64,000 nucleotides of DNA from Daphnia carinata (Eukaryota > Arthropoda > Branchiopoda > Diplostraca > Daphniidae), in NCBI RefSeq assembly GCF_022539665.2, contig NC_081339.1, positions 6,066,017 to 6,130,016 on the forward strand. The letters are read 5' to 3'. The notes beneath the pieces are model-generated. The model was not told where the DNA came from. It did not search any database and saw only the letters and a list, made by a program, of their open reading frames with translations. Each line of letters opens with the position of its first letter. The first letter of the stretch is position 1. The position numbers were made by a program, and so were the translations under genes. Shown here piece after piece: positions 12,384 through 24,250 of the stretch.

Positions 12384-14244
12384 TCAAACTTCCCCTGAAA
12401 AAGAAATATCAGATTATATCCTATGACTTGCAGAATAACATCATCCCCCAAAACAGCACAATCTCATTATTGAAAGAGAAAAATAAAATAAAATAAAAAA
12501 GCGAATTGGCAATAACCCAGCATAGAAAAATTAGAACCATAACCAAAAGGAGTTAACGAGACAACAACGGAAGGAAAACCTGGAAGCTGTTTGTAAGAGA
12601 ACTCTGTGAAACGTTCAGCTGTGGCCACCGTTGTCGACATCTCCATCGGATCTGTGATTTGTTTTGAGTGTTGCGTTTGGGTAGTTGGGGGAAAAAAATA
12701 GCAATTAAAGAAAGCAAGCCCAGTGAATAAATTAAGAAATAATAAAATAAAAATGTGATTGAAAAGATAAATCAAGCATTAATTTTAGAGCAGAATAAGC
12801 AAAGGTGCAGTAACAGTAGGACTCGTGTTGAGGTACGAGTTTACCATCTTCGTGAGGTAAAGCTGTTTCTCCTTCCTCGTCGTCTTCTTCTTCCTCCTCC
12901 TCTTCTTCTTCTTCTTCTTCTTCTTCCTCTTTATTTTGCTCTTCTTTAACTTCTTCTACTTTCATTTCCTCTTCGGTAATGATAGCAGTTGTTGCATCTG
13001 TAGAAATAATTGCCAATCAAGTCACCCAACCACCAACAAGAAATGAAGTGTGAATTTAAAAGAATGAGTTTCAAGAAACACAAGATGAAAAACCAATGTG
13101 ACAGAAAAGGAGCAAGCAAAACCAGAAAATGAAAGCAATTTTTATTGTTAGAAACATAAAATGGCCCTTGTATACCTCCCCCAGGTAGCTTTTTGTATTT
13201 TAATTCAGTGATACTGTCAGCAGTGGCCACTGTTGTCTCCATTTCCATTGAATCTGTGAAATTGTGTTGTGTAGTTTGATAAAAAAAAAGCAAGCCAAAG
13301 TGGACAGAATTAGAAAACAAGACAAAAACCAAACAAACCAGTAAATCAAATAGAAAAAAAATAACCCAAGCAAATTAAATTTGAAAATTCAAAGCCAATG
13401 TACAAGACATGACAGCATAAGAACCATTTCTTATCTGAATTACTCAATGACTTACCTTCATCTTCACCCTCTTCTTCTTCTTCTTCTTCTTCTTCTTCCT
13501 CCTCCTCCTCCTCTTCTTCTTCCTCCTCTTCCTCTTCTTTCTCTTTAACTTCCAGTTCCTTCTCTTTTACTTTTTCAGGACTTTGTCTGGGACTAGGGAC
13601 AGCTCCATTGACTTGGGGAGCAACAACCTCTTTCTCCAATGAGACCTGCACAAACATTCAATGTGTGGTGTAAGTTGGATAATAATAATCATTTTTATGA
13701 AGCATTAACTTACATCCCTACTGCTGTGAGCCGAGATACTGTGATTGATGATGGGTACCTGAGGAAGGGATCCACGAGGTAACTTCAAAAATTCTTCAAT
13801 ACGATCATTTTCAACTGCCTCATCAAACCCTTCATAATCCTGATAACCAATAACAAGCACAAGTGAGACAAACTACAGAAGATACCTTAAGTAATCACAA
13901 TTCTCACCCCACAATAAGAATCTTCATGATCATCATTGAAAAACTGTGGTGGAACAGCATTCCTTGCGTTGTTCCTGCCGACAGCATTCTTCCTCATGAA
14001 AGTCCTCTCATCATCATTGTTTGGGTCACAAATATCTATCACCTTAAAATTGACACCTTTGCTCTCCATGATAAGCTGTGCCTTCATTTGTCGCTTTTTC
14101 ATCTGGTAAGGAAAAAAAAAGACAAGTTAAGAGATTTCTCGGCAAAAGCGCCTATGGGGCAAGGGCGGAACCCAACAGCAACGGATTGACGTCTAATACC
14201 TCTTTATTTCCCGAAATCATCGAGATGTAGAATTTCACAACCAT
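12384..14244 (-). CDS. Sh3beta: SH3 domain-binding glutamate-rich protein (SH3BGR/Sh3beta family)
   Basis: Eight exons on the minus strand: 14200-14244, 13908-14102, 13714-13839, 13456-13645, 13176-13253, 12845-12997, 12580-12651 and 12384-12394. They give 289 residues. Residues 1 to about 95 form the SH3BGR thioredoxin-like fold: VVKFYISMISGNKE, KKRQ, then the family signature VPPQFFND and YCGDYEGFDEA. The rest is a low-complexity tail with two long glutamate runs, encoded by GAA/GAG repeats. Family members are small cytosolic proteins without the redox Cys pair; the partner is unknown. All junctions from exon 4 onward are phase 1, so the C-terminal exons can be skipped or swapped without breaking frame. 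Exons 5 and 7 are diverged duplicates (TTVATADSITELKYKKLPG against TTVATAERFTEFSYKQLPG). The terminal exon supplies only four bases' worth of new codons plus the stop (GEV). Confidence 0.88.
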
Positions 14245-14904
14245 TTTGGAGCAAATCAGTTACAACGTCGGCAACAGTGAACGGTCAGGCAACCTGATAC
14301 ACCTTAATCACAACAGAATTCCCGATTTATTTATTTTTTTCAAGTAGAAATTGCAAAGCTTGACGACGAAAAGAAAAGCGGTTGGTTGATAAGGTTTCGC
14401 AGAAGCAGACGAATGAGAAAGCGTCTTTTTATTTGAAACTAAAACTTGGCTATCACGGCGAGGGAGGAATACGAATGACTAAACGTAGGGATTCATTCAT
14501 GGCGGGGTCGGGTTCCTCGTTGGCTTGATGAGACGAGGCTATTTTTACTACCCGTTAACATCGGCGAGAATGATGGCAAGGAACTATTTATTTCCGGGTT
14601 TGCAAGTTATGTCAAATCAGCGATATTTGGCGGCTGTCTTGCCTAGTGGACTACAATTCTGATTGCATTACTTTGCCATTGCATCCAATATCCGAAATTA
14701 CAGCGATAATTTCTGCAATAGAGATTAATGCCAATAAATCCTTTAAGAGTGATTTGGGATTTATTATATACAAGGAACTATTTCTTATTTTCAAAACAGC
14801 AGTTTTTTGGTTGGTAAATTATGTTCGATAACCTTATTAGTAACACACTATACTGGAGGACAACAAATTGCATTGTATGTGACTATATATTTATGAAAAA
14901 CTTT
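14245..14904. other. Intergenic / 5' flank of SH3BGR-like gene
   Basis: No conserved coding potential is seen. It contains the presumed promoter of the minus-strand SH3BGR-like gene at its left side and the 3' flank of the small membrane protein gene at its right side. Confidence 0.4.
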
Positions 14905-15387
14905 TCATGATAATGAATTTCGAAGTTCATCAATTTTTTGTTGATGTTTCTCTGCCAATTCTACGCTATCAACTGTTCTTTTCCCCTCATAACTTAAGTT
15001 GTTCACCTTGTATATAGTTACATTTTGCATGTTGGCTCTTCTCACCATCTTTTCCGCTGTAGAGTAAAAACCCAAAGAAAAGTTAGGACTCATTTACAAT
15101 CACATAATTTACAAGTGTGTGGTACCCAAAGTTTCTCCATCTTCTATCATTTTGACTCCCATTTGTTTATTTTTGTAATAATTATAACCAAGGTAAGCAA
15201 GCAAATTCCAAGCAGCGAAAAAGTAGGCAAAGGCAAATCTTCTTTCCCATACCTGGAATAAACATTCTTAGAATAAAAAACTAAATCATTAAACATGTAA
15301 ATTTTACGTGACCTCTGCTCTATCCAATGGTATAGGACTTGATCGCGAACGCACCCATCTTTTTATCCATCTGAAGCCAAACTTCAT
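14905..15387 (-). CDS. Small single-pass membrane protein, family not recognised
   Basis: Three exons (15313-15387, 15126-15252, 14905-15056) join in frame to 117 residues. The N-terminus is strongly basic (MKFGFRWIKRWVRSRSS). A single hydrophobic segment follows at about residues 27-47 (AFAYFFAAWNLLAYLGYNYY), then a hydrophilic tail ending QQKIDELRNSLS. Clean splice sites, consistent phase and coding-like composition support a real gene. The basic start plus one short helix is what small inner-mitochondrial-membrane or assembly proteins look like. The W-x-RR...W...L.Y pattern faintly recalls SMIM26-type proteins, but this is not strong enough to name it. A stronger GT donor 5 nt further into exon 1 would break frame, so the weaker GAG|GT donor is chosen. 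Confidence 0.6.
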
Positions 15388-15879
15388 GACTGAAAAATGA
15401 GAGTGGCTTGTTATTGTTCTTATTGCTTATAATAAACCATAGGTGGTGCTGTTTGCTGCGAGAATCTGAACTTTTCAAACGTATACCTGGGCTTTCATTC
15501 ACGCATTATTTTTACTTTTTGAATGCTCTAACCATACTTATGTTTGTTAATATAGTTATTTATAATTAAATTCAAAGTATTGAAGTTTATATTCAAAACC
15601 CAGGAGCAACCGGCGCGACAGCAGTGTCGTTTCCCAATGATGTCAAAGAAAACAAAACTTTGCTTAGTTAAAAAATAATCAATGGCAAAAACAAGATTTT
15701 AATAAAGCAAAAATCATTGTATTACATGAATAAAACTGAAAAACAAACAAGTAAACGTTTATTGAATTATGCAATGTTGGCAACGCCTTGGCTTCTTCAA
15801 CTCAGCTGATAATTCGAACCGCATGATAATTTGCTGAAGTGAAATTCCTGCCTTGCACATGGATTGATCTCCTGTCGTG

Positions 15880-18433
15880 CCATAAAATGGAAAAACGTAT
15901 TACTTTCCTGTAAGTAAAGTCGCTAAAGTTAAGCAGTGGATTCATTTTTCATGCGAAACAGCCTTTAATTTAGCCCATGACTAATGTTTAGGATTACTTA
16001 GATCTATCGTTGGGCTCGCGATATTCCGCGATAAAATGAAGCATGGCATGTTCTCCAAAAAGGTTCTGAGGACTGCCAGCTCAGTAAAGGAAGAATATCA
16101 AACAGAGTTAATGCATTTGGTGTTGGCTGTGTAATATTTCCAAAATAGGCATAAGTAGAATTGATAATGTTGTTCTTTTCCAGATGTCTTATTCCCCAAT
16201 TCAACTAATAAGCCTGTTTTATTCTTTAGGACTTGTTCGGTTTTTCATGACAGCTGTTACTTTCTCCTGTTCATTTAGTCTAAATGATGGACAACTATGT
16301 GTCACAAGAATTTCTCCTTTGTTCCTTCATGGCAAGGTGTGTTTACTGTATATTTCAGTGCTTGAAATTTCAAAACATTTTTTATTTCTTAGCATTGGTG
16401 CTGGTTAGTTTTGTGTACATCATGAGGTCACTTTTAGCACTGCAAGGCTAAGTGGTATTCGTCAAATACTTTTTTAATTCGACAGCTGTACTTAGTAGAA
16501 ACTTGTTTTGGCCGTAATTATAACGTCGTTTTTTATCTACAGAACGTCTATCAGATCGAGAGTGATAATTTTACTTCAACCTTGGCTTGGCAGTGAGACA
16601 CCAGGTACGAAGGTTGGCAACGTCAAGAGACCTTTCCTGCAGAAAAATTCAACCATACATAATTGGTAGATAGAAGAAAAACTTGCAGGGAAACGGAAGA
16701 AAGAAATGGAGTTGATGGCGTGGAAAATGTTAAGAATTACGTCCTTGTTGGTAGGTAAATAATATATTCAGTTATCCGAAATTTCATACTACTCCCACTG
16801 ATTTATTTTCTGTTGTGGTGTCAAAACAGGATTTTTACGTTCGTGGTCCAATGGTTCTAGTACGACGTATAGTAAATGCTAAATGGTGCATGCACATGAT
16901 AAGAGTGTTATTATTTTTTTTGTTTTCTTATCTTATCGCTGTTTAGTTTTCAGATTCCTATGAGCAATGCTACCTCCTTAGTTGCAATTAGTCATTTCTT
17001 TTTACATGGACGAATGTCTGCTCATCTTTTTAAAAACCATGTTGGCCAAGAGTTCTTTGCTTACCTTTGGATTGGAAAGAGGTGAAGATAAAGGTTATGT
17101 AAAATTTCTTCTAAATGAAAGATTTTATCATTTACATGCAGATTCCCATGCAATATAAACAAATACTCCTAGTAATCCGACCCTCATCAATCTCGGTAAA
17201 CGTTTTCAAATTCTCCATTTTCCACCGAGAAATGCCTGCAAAGTCTTGGCTGCCATGGCCATTCAGGTATAATACAATTAATCAAGTCTTTTTGACGTTC
17301 CATCCAAGTTTTGGGTGATTCTTGTCCAATATTTAGGTTGCACCGTTCTTACTCTCGTATGAGCTGGAATGCAGTCCCATTGCCAGTTACATCTTGCTCA
17401 CTATGGAAACGATGCCGTTTGGTAAACCGTAGGTAAAACCTTTCAACTTGCGTGAAGTACCATCCGTTTTATTGTTACATCTGTTGAAGGTGAGCTTTAT
17501 CGGCACGCGTTATAATAGCTGAGGTATAATAAACGATCTCATAGCTTAGGTTAGCGGTTTTTAGCATTGCGAGTAGGGACATAAATACTGGCGACAATGA
17601 GATTCTTGAAAGCGTTCGTCTTGGGTAATCAGTGCCATTTTGTACAGCTCAAACGCGTGTTCCGTTACCTAGTGTATTGATCCTAACGTTCAACGGGTTG
17701 AAATTTTCAGCAATTATTGTATGGTTTCCAATCTTTTGGGGATTTTTTTAAGCATCTGTTAATACTACGTGCAGGTACTGGAACTGAGCTATTCAAAGAA
17801 GTGGAACGAGTCATTGAAATGACTATTTCAATGTTATACCAGTATTAAAACCATTTGAGCTTTCTATTTGAAAGTGACTTCATCTATCGGTAAGATTTCA
17901 TAGTATGTACTGTTATTTCGTCAGTTGGTAAACTATCAGAACAAAACCTAAATAGGTGTAAAGAATAAGTTTAGCATGACGGATGCTATTAACATCTGCG
18001 AGCTATAAGAAATCAAATAGGAAATTCAAAAATCATCGATACTTTGCGAGTTGTGCAAATTTTTAGATTCGTAATTTTGGCGATCATTCTAACAATGTAT
18101 GATATGCCTGAACAACGTCGGAAGAAGAATGAAATTGCAGATGGGTGTCGTTTTTGCGACTTGGTCTTGTACAAAGTGATTAAGTTCGTCTAATAAAACA
18201 AGGTAAGTCGCGTTTACCGTCTCTTTGATAAATACAGTTTATTAATTGAAATTGCATTTCAGACTGGGGTTGTACAACTGCAAACAGTTCTGTTCCGCGA
18301 GAACGTTGTCGGGCAAGACGCTACTAGCATTATATCTGGTCAGCTCCATCCGGTGAAACCGGAAATGTACAAACAGCAAGGAAGAAATCTTCGCAAAAAC
18401 CTAACAAGGACTAATGAGTGGAAAGTAACGTGA
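15880..18433 (+). other. Possible unrecognised multi-exon gene
   Basis: Several short blocks bounded by good AG and GT sites read like protein, although no full model could be built. The best are 16954-17081 (IPMSNATSLVAISHFFLHGR...LWIGK), 17337 to about 17417 (VAPFLLSYELECSPIASYIL) and a terminal block from about 18263 (QTVLFRENVVGQDATSIISG) ending in a TGA near 18433. Weaker candidates lie at 15990-16130 and 16230-16335. Stops or phase clashes appear when they are joined by eye, so this may be an active gene with missed exons, a decayed gene or chance. No family is recognised. Confidence 0.3.
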
Positions 18434-19600
18434 GGGAAGGAGAGAACAAAACAGTCAAGCATTGTACCAAGCCTTTAACGTGTACATATATTTCTCCTGT
18501 TTTTGTACTGTCTAGTTAGGCTGTGAATTGATTCAGTCGTATGACATGTCCGTTGACTTTGTTTCCTTCATTCTAAGGTTTAATTCCGTTTTACATTTAA
18601 CGCTCTTAAAAATAACATGTATACATCATTGAAGTTTGCATATTAAAAAGTTTAACAACTCTTTAAAAATTTTCTTTGTTCCCTTACCAATTGGGGAAAA
18701 AGATGGCGCTACTGCGCCTCTGTATTTGTTTGTTGATTAAACTACGTCAGACAACTGAAAGCTGTGTATCAATATGTGTTGAGTTCTACATACTAATGGA
18801 AAATTCAATTAAAACAAAAGGTGTGCAATCTACCATGAAGTGTTTTCATTCTTGTGCATGGTTTTAAAGTTCAGAGCATTAAATTGATTATTTTTGGTGT
18901 ACCAGATGTTCTTGTGATCAGCTTCGCCAGTTACCAAATAAAAACTGTTAGAAGGCTCTAACTTCTGCACTCCATCATGCAAATCTATTGCTCAGGGAGA
19001 GGTACTAGAATTATATTTTGGCATTCAGAGTCCATTGGCAAGATTCTTCTTTTAGAAGCAGCCCGTGAAACTTTATTTATAAAAGATGCTGAACGTAGAG
19101 ATATGTGCAAAACCCTATTGGTTGGAATACCATTGTCGTATTCTGCTACTCTATCCATTCTTCGTGTCCTGTCAGTTCGCATCTCACAACTGCACCCTAT
19201 GTTGTTTTGCCAGTGATTAACCATCATCATTATAGCAATCTTCTCATCATATCACTTGAGCCTATCAAGTGGCAGAATTTTGTGTTGCTGGACAAGGTAT
19301 TAAACTTATATTTTGGCAGCAAGTGTCCAATCACCATGATTCTTGTTTTTATTGCTTGTTCCGGAAACTAAAAGTGCATAGGAAGCTGAACCTGGAGTAA
19401 GGTCACCAAGGATACAAAGTTGTTGATTGGAACACCTGATGCCATTCTTATTCCCTTGTCCCTCTCATTATCTCAAGTAAGCTTCACTCTAGTTAATGCA
19501 GCCTAATCCTATATATTGTGTTTCCAACGGGTAACAAATAGCATTCAACAGACTCCCTTTCATGTCTAGTTTGCCAAACGACGCCTATCTTCCCTTCGTC
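18434..19600. other. Intergenic with a diverged local duplication
   Basis: No gene is seen. A segment beginning at 19001 (ggtactagaattatattttg) has a diverged second copy beginning at 19296, about 295 bases away, with shared blocks over roughly 150 bases. The origin is unknown. Confidence 0.4.
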
Positions 19601-19620
19601 GGTCACCCCTTCTTCGCCTC

Positions 19621-19835
19621 GCCCAGCACGTTACCCCGTCTTCGTCTCGCCCAGCACGTTACCCCGTCTTCGTCTCGCCCGTCGTCGCCTTGCCCGTCTT
19701 CGCCTCGCCCGTCTTCGCCTCGCCCGTCTTCGCCTCGCCCGTGTTCGCCTTGCCCGTCTTCCCCTCGCCCGTGTTCGCCTCGCCGTCTTCGTTTCGCCCG
19801 TCACCGCTTCGCCCGTCACGTCGTCTTCGCCTCGC
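19621..19835. repeat. GC- and pyrimidine-rich minisatellite
   Basis: Two perfect-looking 28-base units (19621-19648 and 19649-19676, starting gcccagcacgttacc) run into about ten units of a 15-mer close to gcccgtcttcgcctc. The units carry point changes. The block is strongly strand-asymmetric (C+T rich on +) and far richer in GC than its surroundings. Long open frames through it reflect the 3n period, not a gene. Confidence 0.9.
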
Positions 19836-19875
19836 CTTTATGGTATACTTGTATTTTGTAATGTCGTATTAATTA

Positions 19876-20192
19876 ACCCGTTGGCTGCCACCCACTTTGG
19901 TCCCCTTTTTTTTTTAGCTTGACAGGGACGGGCCGCGCTGTTCTGTCCCATGGTCTTTCTGCCATGGGATGGGACAGTTGCCACTGCCCAAAATTTGCCT
20001 GCGGGCAGGTAGGCAATGCACCATAGGGAATTCCCTTGATCGACGCGCTTGATGAGACCTGGATGTGCATTTCCGTAAAGGTCTCATCATCGTGTCAGCC
20101 CGGACTTGTCCATGGGCAAGTCCCCCTTGGTCGCTATCCCTTTGATAGCGAAGTAGCGAACGTAGTGTGTAGTGGCGTGGCAGCCAACGGGT
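19876..20192. mobile_element. Non-autonomous DNA transposon (MITE) with TA target duplication
   Basis: A 317-base element is bounded by 16-base perfect terminal inverted repeats, acccgttggctgccac at 19876-19891 and its complement at 20177-20192. A TA dinucleotide flanks each side (19874-19875 and 20193-20194), as expected for Tc1/mariner-like insertion. There is no transposase frame, so it is non-autonomous. Internally it is packed with six short inverted repeats: 19943-19977, 19995-20016, 20025-20036, 20051-20088, 20102-20123 and 20131-20151. This is far more than a plain MITE would need. Confidence 0.8.
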
Positions 20193-20348
20193 TAGTCTTA
20201 TATGTGTATGTATTGTATTGTATATGTTTGTACTGTATTGTATTGTGACATGTATAAAAAAAAAGTGGTGGAATTGTGGGTGGATGGAGGGACAATAAAA
20301 TACTGCACATTTAATTTTACTTTTCTATTCATTCATACGACTGTTTTT

Positions 20349-22011
20349 ATGTTGCAGTCTGGGATCGAACCATAGACTTCTAACTCTTCACCCCTATATG
20401 CAACCACTGAGCTAATTGACTTGTTGTCCAAAGCTACTATGTATTTCAAAATAACCTTATTTACAGTTCATGAAAATTTATAAGACTCATAAAAATATTT
20501 GCCTGTTCATAAATTGTAAGTGTATGTCTAGTAGCTAAGTGGTAGAGCGCTATTCTACGGTACTGATTGTCTTAGGTTCAATACCCAGGTGAATTTTCAG
20601 TTTGGATCTTTGATTCACATAGTTGCTATTATCTATTTGTTATTATTTCACTATCAAAATTATTCTAAGTGTTAATTGTTTGTCCGTAAGTTACTAGAGA
20701 AAACAAACCAAGCAGATGCAAGGACTCGTAGCTCAATGGTTGAGCATCGGCGCGCTACGCTGAAAGTATAAGGTTCGATTCCATAACGAGTCAAATTACA
20801 AGTACAAATGAATAATTGTAGTTGGATACATATACCGTACAATGTTTATACATACTTCCAAATGAATTAACTAATGCTTGATAGCGACTCTCATGATAAC
20901 GAAATTGATGGGTTCAATCCCCATGTGTTCATCATTCAACCAACAATGTTGGAACATACGCACATCGCTATCATCATCCAACTAGACAGAGGATAGTAGG
21001 TGTAGGTTAAAATTATTTGAAAAATCTAAAAGTTTGTAAATACTCAATAAAGAGAAACTTGGCATATTTATTGGAAATTTTTACTGGTGATCATATTAAC
21101 GTTTGCTAAAATATCCGTTCGCGTGCTTCGCACGAAGTTTCCCAACCCGACTGGCCCAGTGGGATCGTGACACCTGGGAAGGTAGGAAGCCTGACTGGGA
21201 ATCGAACCACAGACCTTGGAGTTTGTAGCCCGACGCTTTGCCTACCTGGCATCGCCCCCCTATATCCCCCCATGTGGATTTGGTTTTCTATTGACTCGCG
21301 CGTCGTGTTACAATAATGTGTTGAAGATTTAAATCTTGTAGAAGTAAGTGTCGTAGGTCAATGGTAAAGCATTGAGATAGTGTTGCGTATTACTTGGGTT
21401 CGAATCCCATTGAGGCAATTTATGAAGAATGCATATCGATATAAAGGTTGGCTAATTCCAAGCTGGGAATAAATTAATTTTGTCTGTTTCTGAAATCAAA
21501 TGAAACTTGATGTAACTTATTTCATATGGAACGAACCGTATGTTCGAAATCAGCTTGTTCAGCTGGCACATACACACCTATATTCCATTGTTTGGTGGAT
21601 AACTCGATAAACTTCTGCTGATAATTAACATACTTCGCGCAGTATATACGTGTACAATTTTTGGTAATCCTTCTCAATTGAATATTTATTTAACTCATGT
21701 TGGATTCGAACCGTTCAGCCTTCAACGCCACGTGCTGATGCTCAACCATTGAGCTATGAATCATGCGATTCCTCTTACTAGTTTCCAACGAGCTAAAAGG
21801 TGACCTGTTTACACTTGTAAAAATTTTGTAAAGTTGTGTTTTGTAAACTTAAGTTCTGTGTTCCTTAATATTATCGTACATACATAGATTATGAACAATA
21901 AAACTGAAAATTCACATTTGAATATCATACTTCTTTGTGTCTTGAGTGGGGATTGAACCACTAACCTCCAGTACCATATGCCGGTACTCATCCATTATGC
22001 CATGATTCTTG
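20349..22011. repeat. Cluster of eight tRNA-like units on both strands
   Basis: Within 1.7 kb there are eight stretches with the spacing of a tRNA. Most carry an A-box-like segment (tagctcagtgg type) and 45-50 bases later a B-box-like segment (ggttcgaatcc type). Approximate positions: 20349-20421 (-), 20524-20595 (+), 20723-20793 (+), 20876-20935 (+, B box only), 21189-21258 (-), 21345-21417 (+), 21692-21762 (-) and 21941-22011 (-). They are not close copies of one another. Most lack a paired acceptor stem, so they are probably tRNA pseudogenes or tRNA-derived fragments and not working tRNAs. Confidence 0.65.
20723..20793 (+). pseudogene. Best-formed tRNA-like unit of the cluster
   Basis: The 5' arm gactcg pairs with cgagtc at the 3' end. 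Between them lie a D-arm-like tagctcaatggttgagca, a possible 5-bp anticodon stem (tcggc/gctga, one G-T pair) with loop gcgctac, and a T-arm with ttcgatt in the loop. The loop would present GCT, but position 33 is C where U is expected and there is no long variable arm as in tRNA-Ser. It is therefore most likely a non-functional tRNA relative. Confidence 0.4.
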
Positions 22012-23689
22012 TCAGAACATCAACAATTCTTCTTAATAGATGTAGGTAACCATTTCCCCCTTGTAATATTACAACTTGTAAATTATTACAAACAATAGCA
22101 AATCCGAATCGCCATCTAGCGAGGAAAATGAACGTACAGGTTTTCAAATAAGGACATGAAAATAAGCCCGAATTTTAAATTCTTTATTTATTTTTGTCAA
22201 AAACCTTTATATTGCTATTAAAATACACAATTTCAAATTTCAAAGACGAAGTAAAAAATCACTTTTGTTTATACTTATCCCATAATTGATATTTAATGGG
22301 CTATGCCCACTCGTTCGTTCGTTGAAGACTGAGTTCTTACAAAAGCAACACTAGCAGTTAGACGGTAAAGTGTTGGACTTATGCAACAGAAATAAGATAA
22401 ACCTGTGTATTACTTTAAAAAAACATTTTGCTTTCCAAATTCAACATGCATGTTCTTTTAAATTGGAAATAAGTAATTGTATTATTCAAGCTCAGCGTTG
22501 TTGCGATAATACTACATTCATTCTGTTACATTCAATAGCCCGCTTGAAACTATTATTTTCTTTGTAATCAGCGTTAAAATTATAATTACAACATGTTATG
22601 GTCGTCAAAATCGAATTTAAACTTCTAAGCCAAGAAAAATTTTCAAACGTTTACCTTCCACCATGTCTCACTTAGGGGTTATTTTTCCTATTTACAAACT
22701 GATGACGGTTAAATTTTCACAGCCGTTTACATTCTTTCTGTTTCAGAGCTTTGATTTCCCAGGTGGTTTTATACTCGTATTTTCACAATACATTCAAGAA
22801 CAAAGGTTGGACTAAACAGTTACTATACAATATAATTGAAGAAAATCATTTTTATTTGTTAACTTTTCTTCCAACTCACCTTTGGTCTCCCTCATCTTAT
22901 TAGTCTTTTTGTTTATTCATTTATAGATCGCCCAAATATGGAAGTAGTTTGCAAAGATAACGATTATGTTAGATATACAAACAAAACTGATTTTACAAAT
23001 AATTGTTGCAACTAATAGTTTCATTATCAACTACCTACATCCTGTCTTGGCAGCACACTAAACCTACTTGTGTATTCAACTAATTTATCTATGTTTCATT
23101 TTGCTTAATTAACCCGAAATAAAACAGTGAACAATTATTTAAAAAAAAAACATAACAGCAAAACAACACATTTTGAAAGTATGTTGTGAGCGGTAAAATG
23201 AATTAAATAACAATGATGAAAACGTATCTACAAAAATGCAAGAAGAAATGTAGCACTTCGAACATTCATTTTCAACAGCTTGATTCATCAGCCTGAACAT
23301 GTCTGGAAACATACACCAACCGACTCTACCGAAACACTGTCCACATAAAAATGGGAAAGGAAATTAATCAATAAATAGCACTAGAAACCACTAAAAATAA
23401 TTTCTGTTAAAACGATCAATAGCAAATAAAATATTATTGATGTAAGTTATCTTATATCGCCGACTATTTCTTTTCTAAATTGGTGGGTATCCATCGATAG
23501 TTTCACAACTGCGCATAAAAATGCCGCATAATTTGTCCAAGATAACACTGCAAATATTACAGAAAAGTCAAGTAATACATCCATTCAAAATAATAATGCT
23601 AGTAACTCTGATTAGCAATTTAAGAGGTAAGCCATAGAAATGTCCAAAAGTTTCTTTTTCTCCAGAGCAAAAGAGCTAGTTTTGTCAAT
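22012..23689. other. AT-rich stretch with no recognised feature
   Basis: Only short scattered open frames are present. No conserved motif or clear repeat was seen. Confidence 0.5.
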
Positions 23690-24250
23690 CCTTAAGATCA
23701 AATTTATCCAATAAAACTATAAAGGGAAACTGCTGATCCCGTTGGGTAATTTCTGCAATCCCCTACGAAACAAAGAAATACATTTCAATTTTGAGTTGCA
23801 CAAATCGAATAATTCAGTTGAAAGAACATAGCACCTTTGAAACAAGAACACGGCAAATGGCCGAAAAGAAGGATGTTTTTTTCCGAACCGTGCTGGTCAA
23901 TAAACTCCTGTTGGACAAAACGTATCAGAAAATTCAAACTCATAACACAAAGTGTAGATAAATAGTATCGCAATTTCACGTACAAAACCACGAATGGTAA
24001 AATGGGAGAAACAATAGATGCTGAAGTTTCTGGCCGTTTAATGAGCTCTTTATCACAGACATAACTCGTTTCCCCTCCGGCTTGCAATAATATCTAATGA
24101 AAATAACTGTCAGAAAGAAATGTAAACATTACTATTTCCTTGGTGAGCTATTGACCTGACTAAGCAATAAATCCAAATCCAGTCATTGAATAACCCAAAG
24201 GCTGCAAAAGCAATGGCATTGTAAACCACATCCTTTTTTATTTCCAACTC
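23690..24250 (-). other. Possible minus-strand exons, unrecognised
   Basis: Read on the minus strand, blocks at about 24150-24250 (DVVYNAIAFAAFGLFNDWIW), 23830-23915 (EFIDQHGSEKNILLFGHLPC) and 23695-23766 (ITQRDQQFPFIVLLDKFDL then stop) look protein-like and have AG/GT edges. Frames do not join cleanly by eye. This could be the 3' end of a gene running leftward from the tandem array at 24.9-26.75 kb, or a decayed gene. Confidence 0.25.

Noticed and set aside
12755-12949. Leucine-rich plus-strand frame
   Set aside because: It is the antisense of the poly-glutamate exon of the SH3BGR-like gene.
19562-19872. Ser/Pro- and Arg-rich frames of 60-99 codons
   Set aside because: They are produced by the 15-base minisatellite; no signal, splice sites or conserved motif.
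20349-22011. A cluster of functional tRNA genes
   Set aside because: Most units lack paired acceptor stems or a usable anticodon loop; only one has a reasonable acceptor helix and it has a C at position 33.
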